Source of the DNA: Alterisphingorhabdus sp051668705
GTDB taxonomy: Bacteria > Pseudomonadota > Alphaproteobacteria > Sphingomonadales > Sphingomonadaceae
Assembly (NCBI RefSeq): GCF_051668705.1
Contig: NZ_CP196351.1
Coordinates: forward strand, 1,240,001 to 1,304,000
Reading direction: 5' to 3'
Length of the DNA: 64,000 nt
Below the pieces are notes generated by a model. It was not told the origin of the DNA, searched no databases, and saw only the letters and a list, made by a program, of their open reading frames with translations. The position numbers were made by a program, and so were the translations under genes. Each line of letters opens with the position of its first letter. Position 1 is the first letter of the stretch. This document shows positions 7,743 through 17,012 of this stretch, piece by piece.

Positions 7743-10391
7743 ATGTCAGTATCAAAAGCGATATCGCTATTTTTGACAGTGTGTGCTCTGTTCACTTTTG
7801 GCTCTTCTGCATCTGCAAAAGATGAATGGACCGATGAGGCTTTGGCTCTTGCGAACGATATTCAAGATAGCGTTTTCATTGTCGGCGAAGCTGATTGGGA
7901 TAAATATGAGCAAGAGTTGGAATCTTTAGCGCCAGAGGTGCGAATTTATCGCTCTCAAGAACTTGCCTTTTCTTACCTTCAAGCATTTTTGTTTCCGCGC
8001 TATTACAGCCTAAAAGCGCAATATGATCCACTATTAAAATCGCAAGGTTCGCATGATCAGAAGGCGCGGCAAGAAATACTCGATACTTTTAGTGTCATAG
8101 GCCAAAGCAATGATTATACAGCAGTGGCGAAGAATATACGGACATTTATTCAAGGCAAAGATTTGAACCCAGAGACTATTATCTGGGGGCATGTAACGGC
8201 AGCTTTAGCAGAAATAAATTATGGTTCTGCTCCGCTTGCACTGCGTGATTTGCAAGCGGCCCAATTGTTAACATCAAAGACTGCTCTGTCCCAATATATG
8301 CAACGTGAGATATACGGCGTATCGGCCTATGTCCTTATGGAGGCCGGTGACTTTCAAGGTGCAATATTAAACTACAAAAAGCGCTATGATATTTCTATGC
8401 CGAGAGGTTTCCCTGTTGATAGCGCATCGTCCATCTCCAACATGGCAAATATGCTAGAAGATGCCAGCTATTATAAAAAAGCCAGTAAGTTAAATAGTAT
8501 TCTTATGTCACGATTGCATGACGGAGTTTTCCCGATGCATAGGCTTTTCGTTACAATGGGGTGTGGCAATCTTCACAGCAAATTGGGAAATTTTGATACT
8601 GCTTTGGCATGTTTTGAAAAGGCGGAAATGTATTTTGATGCCAATTCGCAAAATTGGATGCTGTGGAAAGTTTCTGTAGTCAACACTCTGGCCAGAGCTC
8701 AACGTTTTGATGAGGCGCGCACCGCGATATTGGAATTGCAAAGCGACCCAAGGTTTCAGGAATCTGCTGAGGCGCAAGACAAAATTGTTCTCGCACAAGC
8801 TATTTTGGACATAAATAAAGGCAACACATCAAAGGCAATTAAAGAGCTGGTCAACTTTTTCGATAAACAACAGATTAAGTCACTCGATGAGCGACGAGAA
8901 ATGTCAAGGGAGTATCAAGCGCTTATTAATAGCGAGACGCAAAATTTGAAGCAAAATGCCAAGTTGAAGGATGACCTTCTCATGCGTCAAACATTGCTCA
9001 CAGGGATGGCTGTCTGTGTATGTTTGGCGCTAGGAATATTTCTGTCTGTGCTCTCGCGGCGCCGTAAAAAAGAGCGGATCTTGTCAATCACTGACCCGCT
9101 GACGGGATTGAATAATCGGCGTGGATTTGATGAAGAATTATGTTCCCTTCACTTATCTGCTGCGAAGCATAATACAAAAATCGCGATCGGTTTGGTTGAT
9201 TTGGATCGGTTTAAAGCTGTAAATGATATTTATGGCCATGCCGTCGGTGATGCAGTCTTGGTCCTTGCAGCCAAGCGTTTGCGGCAATGCTTGGGTTCTC
9301 AAGCATTACTAGGGCGTTTGGGTGGTGATGAATTTGCATTTGTCATGACTGATGTAACATCGCTTAATGATCTTCGCACTACCGGGCAAAATATTTGTGA
9401 AGCACTGGCGCAGGAAGAGCGTTTTGGCGAAACTGTTATTAGCCCTTATGCCTCGGTGGGCATTGCCGTTTGTGATGCTTCAGAAATAACTGTGGCAGAC
9501 CTGTATGACCGCGCAGATTTCGCTCTTTATTCTAATAAGAAAAATAACAACGAAGTACTGAATATCTTTGATGATGCGCATAGTGCGGAGTTTCTTAGAC
9601 GCAAGGCACTGGAATCGGCACTGGCCAATGCAAAACCGGATGAGTTTGACATCAATTACCAACCTATTGTTGAAATACAAACTGGAAAAACGCTAGGATT
9701 TGAGGCGCTTGCTCGTTGGAACAGCCCGACCATTGGGGAAGTAAGTCCCGGGGAATTTATTGCTTTGGCAGAACGTATGGCGCGCATCACTCCGCTAACG
9801 CGCCATTTTTTGGTGAATGCTCTGGAAACAGCAAAAACATGGCCAGATCATCTGAATCTGTCCTTCAATCTTTCCAGTCACGATCTTGCGACATTGGATT
9901 TAACTGCTGAACTCAAAGCAATCGTCTTGGACTCTGGCTTCCCTCCAGAGCGCATTGTTATGGAAGTAACCGAAACGGCAATGGTGACAGACACCAGCCT
10001 AGTACGAGATGCCTTGCAACTTTTGATTGAGACTGGCGTGCGCATCGCGCTTGATGATTTTGGAACAGGCTATTCTTCATTGCTGCATTTGCATGAGTTC
10101 ACTTTTGACCGGATTAAAGTGGACCGCAGTTTGACCAAGGATCTGGATTTAAGCGCTAAGAAACGCAGTATTGTAAGCCTGCTTATCAACCTTTCGAAAA
10201 ACCTTGGTGTTGATTGCGTTGTGGAAGGGGTGGAGAATGAAAGGCAAGTAGCGCTTTTGCGGGCTATGCAAGCAGATTTGGCGCAAGGCTTCCTCTTCGG
10301 GGAACCTCTTAGCAAAGAAGAGGTTTATAAGCGTATCGCAGATGAGCATAAGGCTCTTCAGGCCGATAAGCTCGCTATCAACGCGCGATAA
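7743..10391 (+). CDS. Membrane GGDEF-EAL protein with periplasmic helical-repeat sensor
   Basis: An 882-residue protein. A cleavable-type signal (hydrophobic core about 6-22, ending SSASA before KDEW) is followed by some 390 residues of helical, TPR-like sequence that should lie in the periplasm. A membrane helix at about 415-437 ends in RRRKK. GGDEF lies at 527-531 and EAL (EALARW) starts at 654. Catalytic landmarks NLSSHDL, EVTETAM, DDFGTGYSS and VEGVEN are present. There is no RxxD inhibitory motif before GGDEF. The start at 7743 follows GGGGCGAT. The protein probably converts an envelope signal into c-di-GMP synthesis or breakdown; ligand and dominant activity are unknown. It is third in the tandem set and convergent with the exporter operon, 14 bases away. 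Confidence 0.9.
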   Translation: MSVSKAISLFLTVCALFTFGSSASAKDEWTDEALALANDIQDSVFIVGEADWDKYEQELESLAPEVRIYRSQELAFSYLQAFLFPRYYSLKAQYDPLLKSQGSHDQKARQEILDTFSVIGQSNDYTAVAKNIRTFIQGKDLNPETIIWGHVTAALAEINYGSAPLALRDLQAAQLLTSKTALSQYMQREIYGVSAYVLMEAGDFQGAILNYKKRYDISMPRGFPVDSASSISNMANMLEDASYYKKASKLNSILMSRLHDGVFPMHRLFVTMGCGNLHSKLGNFDTALACFEKAEMYFDANSQNWMLWKVSVVNTLARAQRFDEARTAILELQSDPRFQESAEAQDKIVLAQAILDINKGNTSKAIKELVNFFDKQQIKSLDERREMSREYQALINSETQNLKQNAKLKDDLLMRQTLLTGMAVCVCLALGIFLSVLSRRRKKERILSITDPLTGLNNRRGFDEELCSLHLSAAKHNTKIAIGLVDLDRFKAVNDIYGHAVGDAVLVLAAKRLRQCLGSQALLGRLGGDEFAFVMTDVTSLNDLRTTGQNICEALAQEERFGETVISPYASVGIAVCDASEITVADLYDRADFALYSNKKNNNEVLNIFDDAHSAEFLRRKALESALANAKPDEFDINYQPIVEIQTGKTLGFEALARWNSPTIGEVSPGEFIALAERMARITPLTRHFLVNALETAKTWPDHLNLSFNLSSHDLATLDLTAELKAIVLDSGFPPERIVMEVTETAMVTDTSLVRDALQLLIETGVRIALDDFGTGYSSLLHLHEFTFDRIKVDRSLTKDLDLSAKKRSIVSLLINLSKNLGVDCVVEGVENERQVALLRAMQADLAQGFLFGEPLSKEEVYKRIADEHKALQADKLAINAR

Positions 10392-10405
10392 ACTGGGGTT
10401 GCAGA

Positions 10406-11659
10406 TTATTCGCTGCGCAATGCCTCAATAGGCGAAAGGCGCGATGCACGTACCGCGGGGTACCCGCCAAAAACAAGCCCAATACATGCTGAAAAGATAA
10501 TCGCGCCTAGCGCAACACTAAGCCCAATCGGCACCAGAAACCCTGCATATGTGGTCATCGCATAACCAACTGCCCAAGCAAGCAACAATCCCACAGCACC
10601 GCCTATGATGCAGAGCACTGCAGCTTCGACCAAAAATTGGTTGCGGATATCGCTGCGTTTGGCCCCTAATGCCATTCTGAGACCTATTTCGCGCGTGCGC
10701 TCGGTAACACTGACAAGCATGATATTCATAATGCCTATACCGCCCACCAAGAGCGATATTGAAGCGATGGCGACCAACACAATCTGAAAGATTGCAGTTA
10801 TTTCACCGGTTTGCTCCAGAAATTCCTCTGTCGTGCGAACCGTGAAGGGGTTGGTGCCTTTCTCCTCAACATTATAGCGTTCGCTCAATAGCTGGGTGAT
10901 AGAGATTTTGCTTTCAACCAGACTGGAGGCATCTTCAAAACCGACAAAGAGCAGGTTAAGATCATCTGGCCCCGATAATGTGTCACCATTGAAGCGCTGA
11001 CGCATAGTAGAGATCGGCATAATTGCGGTGTCATCATTGTCGCTGCCGAAGTTAGATCCCTTGGACTCAAGCAGTCCAATTATTGTGAAAGGGATGCGGT
11101 TTATCCTTACCGTTTGCCCTACTGGATCAAAGTTACCGAAAAGAGCTTCAGCAACAGTGCTGCCAATAACAACAACGCGCGCGGCGGAACGTTCATCAGC
11201 TTCATCGATGAACCGTCCAGTTTGCACTGCGCTGTTCGTAACCGGAGCGAAATCGGCTGTTGAACCCACAGCATTAGTGGTTGTGTTATTGCCGGCCGCC
11301 ACAATCTGTATGGTGGACCGCAATTGGGGAGCCAGATATAATACGCCCGGTATTTGTTTTTTGATCGCCCTTGCATCACGCATGGTAAGGCGTCCTCGGT
11401 CAAAGGTACGCCTTCCACCTCCAACATCGGGTTCGGGCACGATGATAGCCATATTTGAACCCAAAGCATTGACCGATTGGATGACAGATGATTGTGCACC
11501 GGCTCCAACAGCGACGGCCAGTGTAACGGCAAAGACCCCGATCATAACGCCTAGCATAGTTAAGATGGAACGCATCAAATTGGTCCGCAATGCGGTCATC
11601 GCAATGGAAACATTAACCAGCCAGCCGCCAAGGGATTGTATCATTTTTCCCGGCGTCAT
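10406..11659 (-). CDS. MacB-type ABC transporter permease (FtsX domain)
   Basis: A 417-residue inner-membrane permease with one N-terminal transmembrane helix (about 30-55), a periplasmic MacB-like core of roughly 220 residues and three C-terminal helices forming the FtsX domain. The cytoplasmic coupling segment TERTREIGLRMALGA and the end LSPIEALRSE are typical of the family. The start codon overlaps the stop of the ATPase gene by 4 bases, so the two are translationally coupled. ATPase and permease are separate proteins here, as in YknYZ-type systems, rather than fused as in E. coli MacB. With the upstream adaptor it should form a tripartite exporter; the outer-membrane TolC-like channel is not in the window. 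Position behind the polyketide genes suggests, but does not show, a lipid-like substrate. Confidence 0.93.
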   Translation of the reverse strand: MTPGKMIQSLGGWLVNVSIAMTALRTNLMRSILTMLGVMIGVFAVTLAVAVGAGAQSSVIQSVNALGSNMAIIVPEPDVGGGRRTFDRGRLTMRDARAIKKQIPGVLYLAPQLRSTIQIVAAGNNTTTNAVGSTADFAPVTNSAVQTGRFIDEADERSAARVVVIGSTVAEALFGNFDPVGQTVRINRIPFTIIGLLESKGSNFGSDNDDTAIMPISTMRQRFNGDTLSGPDDLNLLFVGFEDASSLVESKISITQLLSERYNVEEKGTNPFTVRTTEEFLEQTGEITAIFQIVLVAIASISLLVGGIGIMNIMLVSVTERTREIGLRMALGAKRSDIRNQFLVEAAVLCIIGGAVGLLLAWAVGYAMTTYAGFLVPIGLSVALGAIIFSACIGLVFGGYPAVRASRLSPIEALRSE

Positions 11660-12381
11660 AGCGTATCTTTCCGGGTTTTTGCTATTAGGCGGTTCGTGAC
11701 CATCCGGTCTTCTATCACCTTGCCATCGCGAAACTCTATGCGGCGTTTGGCATGATCGGCAACTTCACTTTCATGCGTTACAACAATGATAGTTATGCCT
11801 TGTGCATTTAGCTCTTGGAAGATGGCCATAATGTCATCAGATGTTTTGCTGTCCAACGCACCTGTCGGTTCATCAGCAAGCAGAATAAGCGGTTCCGTTA
11901 CCAGCGCCCGGGCAATAGCTACTCTTTGTTGTTGCCCGCCGGAGAGCTTAGCCGGTGTGTGGTCAAGGCGATCACCCAAGCCCATGGCAGCCAATTTCTC
12001 AGCCGACTTCTCTTGTCGCGTAGCGGAGGACTGACCTGCATAAATAAGAGGAACGGCAACATTATCTAATGCGGAGGTTCGTGCCAAGAGATTGAATTGC
12101 TGAAACACGAAGCCAATTTTTTCATTACGTAACTTGGCCAAGGCATCGCTATCTCTGTCCGATGTCGGAATGGCATCGATCAAAACTTCTCCGCTGCTGG
12201 GTGTATCTAGGCAACCGATCATATTCATAAAAGTTGATTTACCCGAACCGCTAGTGCCCATAATGGCAACATATTCACCGCGTTCTATTGATAGAGATAC
12301 ACCGTTCACGGCGTTTATTGTCTCGCTTCCCAGAACATAGGTTTTGACCAGATTGCGCGTCTCTACCAACTTTTGAGTCAT
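11656..12381 (-). CDS. MacB-type ABC transporter ATP-binding protein
   Basis: A 241-residue ATPase of the LolD/MacB/YknY family that powers the adjacent permease. Walker A is GTSGSGKST, the Q-loop region FVFQQFNLL, the ABC signature LSGGQQQRVAIARAL, Walker B LLADEPTGALD and the switch histidine VVTHE. The ATG at 12381 was chosen because it gives the usual family N-terminus and GGGGAAAAA precedes it; a frame extending 26 codons upstream would overlap the adaptor gene. It lies between adaptor and permease, 19 bases after the adaptor stop, in one operon. Confidence 0.95.
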   Translation of the reverse strand: MTQKLVETRNLVKTYVLGSETINAVNGVSLSIERGEYVAIMGTSGSGKSTFMNMIGCLDTPSSGEVLIDAIPTSDRDSDALAKLRNEKIGFVFQQFNLLARTSALDNVAVPLIYAGQSSATRQEKSAEKLAAMGLGDRLDHTPAKLSGGQQQRVAIARALVTEPLILLADEPTGALDSKTSDDIMAIFQELNAQGITIIVVTHESEVADHAKRRIEFRDGKVIEDRMVTNRLIAKTRKDTL

Positions 12382-12400
12382 GGGTTTTTCCCCGACCGCG

Positions 12401-13645
12401 TCATTGTTCTGTGTCACCGCGAGTGATGAGATTGCGAACACGCAATAATATGGTGTCATTAACGCTCAAACCGTCTTTTACTTCGGCAAAATCCTCGCCG
12501 ACCAGACCTAAGGTGATTTCACGCTCTACCGGCTTAAATGGATCATCGCTTTCCATCCATATTTTCGCTGTTTTGCTCTTTCTTTGGGCTGTTGCCTCCT
12601 CGCCATCTGCGTCTTGAGGGCGATCTTCTTCGCGCGGTTGAAAGCGTGTGGCGCTGCTGGGGATGCGCAATATATCGGTTCTGCGGGCAGTCTCAATCTC
12701 AACATTGGCCGTCATGCCCGTAAGCAGTTTGCCCTCTGCATTATCAACATCCAATATCACCAAATAGCTGACTGCATTTTGCTCTTCGGTTGCCGATTTA
12801 CGGATTTGCTGAACAATGGCTTTGAAAATCTCGTCTGGATAGCTGTCCACAGTAAAACGTACTGTTTGGCCTTGCTTGACCTGTCCAATATCAGCTTCAT
12901 CGACCGATGCTTCGACTTGCATACGGCTTGTATCAGAGGCAATTTCAAATAGGTTAGGGGTCTGAAAATTTGCAGCGACGGTTGTTCCGGGTTCTACCAA
13001 TTTATTGATAACCACGCCGCTTGACGGTGCAATGATCTTAGTGCGTTTTAGGTCAAGTTCCGCAGATGCCAATTGCGCCGAGCTTTGTGCGATTTGTGCC
13101 CGTGCACTTTGTGCCTGCGCCCGAGCGGTACTGAGCGATGCTTTGGCGGTGACGAGATTATTCTGTGCTTGATCTAGGCCAGCGCCCGAAACAAAGCCTT
13201 TTTCTTCCAGTTCTTTGCGTCGTGCAAATTCGCGGGTTTGCACTTGTACATCGGTTATAGCGCGGCGGATAGCCGCATCAGCTTGGGCCAAAGTGGCGCG
13301 TGCAAGGTCAACCTGCGCTCTGGCTTGCGTGACTTGTGCGCGGGGCCTGGTGTCATCAATTTCAGCAAGTAGTTGCCCGGCCGTTACCGACGAATTGAAA
13401 TCGACATAGACAGCCGTGACTTGCCCGGAGATTTCTGAGCCGACATTGATGGTATTAAGGGCACGTAATTTGCCACTGGCGGAGACTGTCTTGACCACGT
13501 CCCCGCGTGTGACTTTAGCTGTAATATATTCATAATCAGGTTTTGAGGGAACGAGTGTCGAATAGCCAATCAAAATAGCGATTAAGGCAATGACAACGGA
13601 AATGATGGGGTGTTTGCGAATCCAAGCCCATATTCTCTGCAACAT
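12401..13645 (-). CDS. MacA-like periplasmic adaptor (HlyD/RND membrane-fusion family)
   Basis: A 414-residue membrane-fusion protein. An N-terminal membrane anchor (about 14-33) is followed by a lipoyl-like half (GSEISGQV), a long alanine- and glutamine-rich helical hairpin (about 95-190) and the second lipoyl half (IIAPSSGVV). A beta-barrel domain and a C-terminal membrane-proximal domain come next. It should bridge the MacB-type permease to an outer-membrane channel. The ATG at 13645 is preceded by GGGGAGG with ideal spacing, so the 16-codon upstream extension is rejected. A stretch near residue 345 is unusually acidic and basic (EEDRPQDADGEE), probably a surface loop. First gene of the exporter trio, 130 bases after the methyltransferase, so it may have its own promoter or belong to the long upstream transcript. 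Confidence 0.93.
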   Translation of the reverse strand: MLQRIWAWIRKHPIISVVIALIAILIGYSTLVPSKPDYEYITAKVTRGDVVKTVSASGKLRALNTINVGSEISGQVTAVYVDFNSSVTAGQLLAEIDDTRPRAQVTQARAQVDLARATLAQADAAIRRAITDVQVQTREFARRKELEEKGFVSGAGLDQAQNNLVTAKASLSTARAQAQSARAQIAQSSAQLASAELDLKRTKIIAPSSGVVINKLVEPGTTVAANFQTPNLFEIASDTSRMQVEASVDEADIGQVKQGQTVRFTVDSYPDEIFKAIVQQIRKSATEEQNAVSYLVILDVDNAEGKLLTGMTANVEIETARRTDILRIPSSATRFQPREEDRPQDADGEEATAQRKSKTAKIWMESDDPFKPVEREITLGLVGEDFAEVKDGLSVNDTILLRVRNLITRGDTEQ

Positions 13646-13775
13646 TTTTGCCTCCCCAGTTTTCAATTCTGACTGATGTATTAGAGTAAGCACTGTAAAT
13701 TGCGAACGGCATTCATAGGAAATAATCGTTACTTGGTCTTAAATTTGGGGTATAATGTACACCAAAGCACAGTTT

Positions 13776-14327
13776 TCATGCCACTTTTGTCGTTCGCTTG
13801 CGCAGCGCTTTATTTTCAATTCTCAACCGTACGGACAATATAGCTGCATTTAATAGCGAGAAGATGACTGCAATCCAGACATGCCCGAATATCAAAGGGA
13901 TTACAGCAATCTCGGCAGTCACCACACAATAATTGGGGTGAGAGACAAGTTTAAACGGGCCGCCTATGACCCGAGGGAAATCTGGTGAGGATATAATGCG
14001 CGTCGTCCAATAGGGTCCAAGCGTAGCCAACACCCAGAGGCGCGCTGCTTGCAAGAATAGAAAGATAACAGCCAATGGCCAGATAATTGGCGCATAAAAA
14101 GCTGTAAAGGCGAACAGGCTTATGAGAAACGCACCATGTATCATAACCATATAGGGATAATGGGAAGCACCAAATTCTTCGGCACCGCGCGCCATCAAGG
14201 CTTTGGTATTACGTTTGGCATACACCAATTCACCAAGCCGCTGTAGAGTTAAGAAGCCCAAAATGATCCAAGCCCAAGGCAGAGCATTATAGGTCCAGAT
14301 AAAGGCGGAAGGGAATATTTCCATCAT
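13776..14327 (-). CDS. Isoprenylcysteine carboxyl methyltransferase-family membrane methyltransferase
   Basis: A 183-residue protein with four to five hydrophobic segments and the ICMT-family C-terminal core: WTTRIISSPDFPRVIGGPF, then KLVSHPNYCVV. The SHPNY element and the following helices bind S-adenosylmethionine in this family. The ATG overlaps the polyketide synthase stop by 4 bases (ATGA), so the two proteins are made together. In other bacteria (for example Bacillus bpsA-bpsB) such a methyltransferase next to a type III polyketide synthase O-methylates alkylpyrones; I infer the same kind of role here. It is unlikely to act on prenylated proteins. Confidence 0.88.
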   Translation of the reverse strand: MMEIFPSAFIWTYNALPWAWIILGFLTLQRLGELVYAKRNTKALMARGAEEFGASHYPYMVMIHGAFLISLFAFTAFYAPIIWPLAVIFLFLQAARLWVLATLGPYWTTRIISSPDFPRVIGGPFKLVSHPNYCVVTAEIAVIPLIFGHVWIAVIFSLLNAAILSVRLRIENKALRKRTTKVA

Positions 14328-15370
14328 GGATGGACAAGCCCAACAGCACCGGTAAAGCCGGGGCCAAGCGCTGTTATCACTATAGGTTTGTCGGTTTCGT
14401 TATTTTCCAATGCCTTCTCCAGAACAAAATGTACTGTTGGGGATGACATATTGCCATATCCACGCAAAATTGAACGGGTGAGGGGCAGGCCATCTGGCAA
14501 ATGGTCGAAATAGGCTTCCAGCGCGTCAATCACTTTTGCCCCGCCCGGATGGCAAGCCGGCTCTTGCAGGTCCGCTTTGTTAAGATGATTGGCAGACAGA
14601 AATGCGTCCAGAACAGGTACAAATTCGCGCGTAACGAAACTGGGTATATCACGCGCCAAAATTAACCCCAAACCGGCCTCGTCAATATCCCAGCCCATCA
14701 TATCACGCGTGTCTGGCCATGTTTTCTGTATGATATTGCCAATACGCGGCCCATCGCCATGCGTAGATATGACCATGGCACTGGCGCCATCTGCAAACAA
14801 AGCCGTTGAAACAATGCCTTTTTTGCTATTGTCGCCCATGCGGAAGGCCAGTGAACACAGTTCTACACAGAGCAGCAATATATTCGCATCTGGCCTCGCA
14901 ATCGCAATATCTCGCGCAACCTGCATACCCAAAACACCGCCAGCACAGCCATAGCCGAACAGGGGAATAACCTGTGTCGTATCGGCAAATCCGGCTTTTC
15001 TCAGCATTTGAGTGGGAAGTGAAGGGGTCGCAACGCCGGTCGAGGAAACGCAGACTATAGTATCGATTTGCGCGGCCTCTAGGCCGGCTTTTGTCATAGC
15101 CTTTGCACTAAGCTGAATAATTAACTTGTCGGCTTCTATAAGATAGCTGGCATTGCGTTTGGGCCATTCGGCAGGGGCCATATATTCATCAGCTGGCTGT
15201 GCCAGATAGCGGTTATCAATGCCGCTATTGTTATAGATTGATCGCAAATGACGCGGCATTTCGCCGCCCATATTTTGGCCCAGCCGTTCGATGACCTCAT
15301 CCTGACTGATATGGTTCTCTGGCACGCCTGTTGCCAAGGAGAGGATATGGGCTTCAATATTCGCGGTCAT
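14324..15370 (-). CDS. Type III polyketide synthase (chalcone/stilbene synthase family)
   Basis: A 348-residue thiolase-fold enzyme that condenses an acyl starter with malonyl-CoA units to alkylpyrones or alkylresorcinols. The catalytic triad is visible: Cys142 in GYGCAGG, His274 in CHPGGAK and Asn307 in GNMSSPTV. The C-terminal GPGFTG loop of the family is present. It is translationally coupled to the downstream methyltransferase and lies 66 bases after the exosortase-associated hydrolase 1 gene on the same strand, so it could draw acyl groups from the acyl-carrier module upstream. Starter, chain length and cyclisation mode cannot be read from sequence. Confidence 0.93.
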   Translation of the reverse strand: MTANIEAHILSLATGVPENHISQDEVIERLGQNMGGEMPRHLRSIYNNSGIDNRYLAQPADEYMAPAEWPKRNASYLIEADKLIIQLSAKAMTKAGLEAAQIDTIVCVSSTGVATPSLPTQMLRKAGFADTTQVIPLFGYGCAGGVLGMQVARDIAIARPDANILLLCVELCSLAFRMGDNSKKGIVSTALFADGASAMVISTHGDGPRIGNIIQKTWPDTRDMMGWDIDEAGLGLILARDIPSFVTREFVPVLDAFLSANHLNKADLQEPACHPGGAKVIDALEAYFDHLPDGLPLTRSILRGYGNMSSPTVHFVLEKALENNETDKPIVITALGPGFTGAVGLVHP

Positions 15371-15436
15371 TATCGGTAAATGGCTGCATTTGTGGCAAAA
15401 GCAAGCATCGTTTCTATGGGGTAATAGCTAATGCTG

Positions 15437-16270
15437 TTATTCCTTGAGCGAGTTGACGATTTTGTCACGGAGCATTTTGGCGGCACTTTCGTCAGCGAAA
15501 CTGTGCGATGCGCTATTGATAATATTAAGAGTTACGTTCGTGTTTTCTCTTGCTTGCGTAAAAGCAGCGCTTTGCCAAACCTCCGCAAAGGCTTTGGCCG
15601 CGCGGTCCTGTTTGGCTAATATAATATGTGTGGGAATATTGATCGCCGATAGTTTTTCTCGCAATTCCAAAGCCAGTGTGGATAGTTCGTCATGTGTTTT
15701 TCGCGCATGTTTGATGCCGCGTACCAGTTTCCCTAGATCAATTTTCCCAGTCAGCAATCGTAAAAGAGACTGTGGGTCTTTCAGCCTCTGCCAATAACGC
15801 TGACGTATCGCTTGTGCTGATGGTAGGCTTTGTTCATCAACTTCTGTGATATGGTAATCATTATCGATCGTCCATGGGTTGGTGAGTATAAAGCGATCAA
15901 TCTGCAAATGTTCATGGAAAAGCAGCAATGCTGAGGCTGCATCGCAATTTCCCAAGGCCACAAATTTGGTCAATTGGGGATGTTCATTGCGGAAAAAGTC
16001 TATTGCAGCGATGATATCATTTTTGGCGGAGCGAAACCCACCATTAACGCCGGAAGAGTCGCCCGTACCGCGTCTGTCAAACCGCATGACTGCATAGCCT
16101 TTCATGGCGATATCTTTGGCAAGCTGAGCTTGTCCTGCATGTGGACCGGAGCGTATTTCATTGCCTCCACTGATAATAATCAGACCTGTTCTGCTCTCTA
16201 TATCCGCAGCGTCGATAGTGCAGCAGACAACATCATTGCCTATAGAGAAACTGAGATGGCTGCGCTTCAT
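15437..16270 (-). CDS. Exosortase A system-associated hydrolase 1 (alpha/beta hydrolase)
   Basis: A 277-residue alpha/beta hydrolase resembling the TIGR03100-type 'hydrolase 1' found beside exosortase A. Landmarks are ISGGNEIRSGPH with the oxyanion region, FDRRGTGDS, and the nucleophile elbow GNCDAAS, which places cysteine where most hydrolases have serine. A late histidine occurs in NSASHSF. The start ATG at 16270 overlaps the stop of hydrolase 2 by 4 bases; an in-frame ATG 12 bases upstream (16282) is also possible. Substrate unknown; the setting suggests an acyl thioester or ester made by the neighbouring ligase and acyl carrier protein. Confidence 0.85.
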   Translation of the reverse strand: MKRSHLSFSIGNDVVCCTIDAADIESRTGLIIISGGNEIRSGPHAGQAQLAKDIAMKGYAVMRFDRRGTGDSSGVNGGFRSAKNDIIAAIDFFRNEHPQLTKFVALGNCDAASALLLFHEHLQIDRFILTNPWTIDNDYHITEVDEQSLPSAQAIRQRYWQRLKDPQSLLRLLTGKIDLGKLVRGIKHARKTHDELSTLALELREKLSAINIPTHIILAKQDRAAKAFAEVWQSAAFTQARENTNVTLNIINSASHSFADESAAKMLRDKIVNSLKE

Positions 16271-17007
16271 GCTGTCATCCACTGGGCTACATCTGTCGCC
16301 ATTGCTAGCGCCATGTCATGATCTTCACTGGGCTCACTGCGCAACCATAATGGCGTGCCGGTTATATAATTGTCAGCAGCCTTTTCATCTCCAGAAAGAC
16401 GTACCTGATATATATTCTGCGCGGAACTTTCAGGAAGGTCTTTCAGCTCTTTGGCGAATAGGGCAGATATTGTATATCCAGCCAATTTACCGCCATTTTG
16501 CACTATATCATTCAGCATATCGTCAAGAGACCGGCTAGAGCCGCCAGCCTCTCGCTCGCTTGCTAGCTGTGTTCGAGCCAAGGTTCGTAAATGTCGCCAT
16601 GCATTTAAGGGTGCCAGATGCCATTGCGGCAGACCATTGATCTGACAGGCAATATCACAACCGCTACGCAGTGACATGATATGGGTAAAGTGGCCATGTT
16701 GTTCGGTAACCTGTACCAAAGATGCGTGCCAATCTAATAGGCTTATGCCAGACAATGACCGCTCGCTTTCCAAAGTGCCGGGCAGATCGGGCAGCACGCT
16801 GGCAATACCATGCTTATGCGCCAAGGTGGACATGAATTGAACCAGCAGTCGCCGCAGCTTATTGGCCTCCTCAAATAAAGGCGGAACGATCAATAGAGCT
16901 GGTCCCTGCGACCCCTTTGCAGTCTCATCTCCAGCAATAAGGCATCGCTCAACATGCTCATTTAGAGAATATTGTGATGTTTCAGGGTGCTGAATCACTA
17001 TTGCCAT
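16267..17007 (-). CDS. Exosortase A system-associated hydrolase 2-like protein
   Basis: A 246-residue protein placed where TIGR03101-type 'hydrolase 2' is found in exosortase A loci. The segment PPLFEEANKLRR matches the conserved PPxxEExNKxRR of that family, followed by a DLPGTLES stretch. A classic G-x-S-x-G elbow is not evident: the expected place reads SLRSGCD. It may be a divergent or non-catalytic partner of hydrolase 1. It begins 5 bases after the acyl carrier protein stop and overlaps hydrolase 1 by 4 bases, so the three are one operon. Confidence 0.78.
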   Translation of the reverse strand: MAIVIQHPETSQYSLNEHVERCLIAGDETAKGSQGPALLIVPPLFEEANKLRRLLVQFMSTLAHKHGIASVLPDLPGTLESERSLSGISLLDWHASLVQVTEQHGHFTHIMSLRSGCDIACQINGLPQWHLAPLNAWRHLRTLARTQLASEREAGGSSRSLDDMLNDIVQNGGKLAGYTISALFAKELKDLPESSAQNIYQVRLSGDEKAADNYITGTPLWLRSEPSEDHDMALAMATDVAQWMTA

Positions 17008-17012
17008 TGCGG

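Noticed and set aside
7468..7776. 102-codon plus-strand frame overlapping the start of the third GGDEF-EAL gene
   Set aside because: Out of phase with the following gene, no ribosome-binding site and no domain.
11028..11699. 223-codon frame on the plus strand opposite the MacB-type permease
   Set aside because: It mirrors a well-supported permease gene, has no domain or ribosome-binding site, and its composition is that of an antisense shadow.
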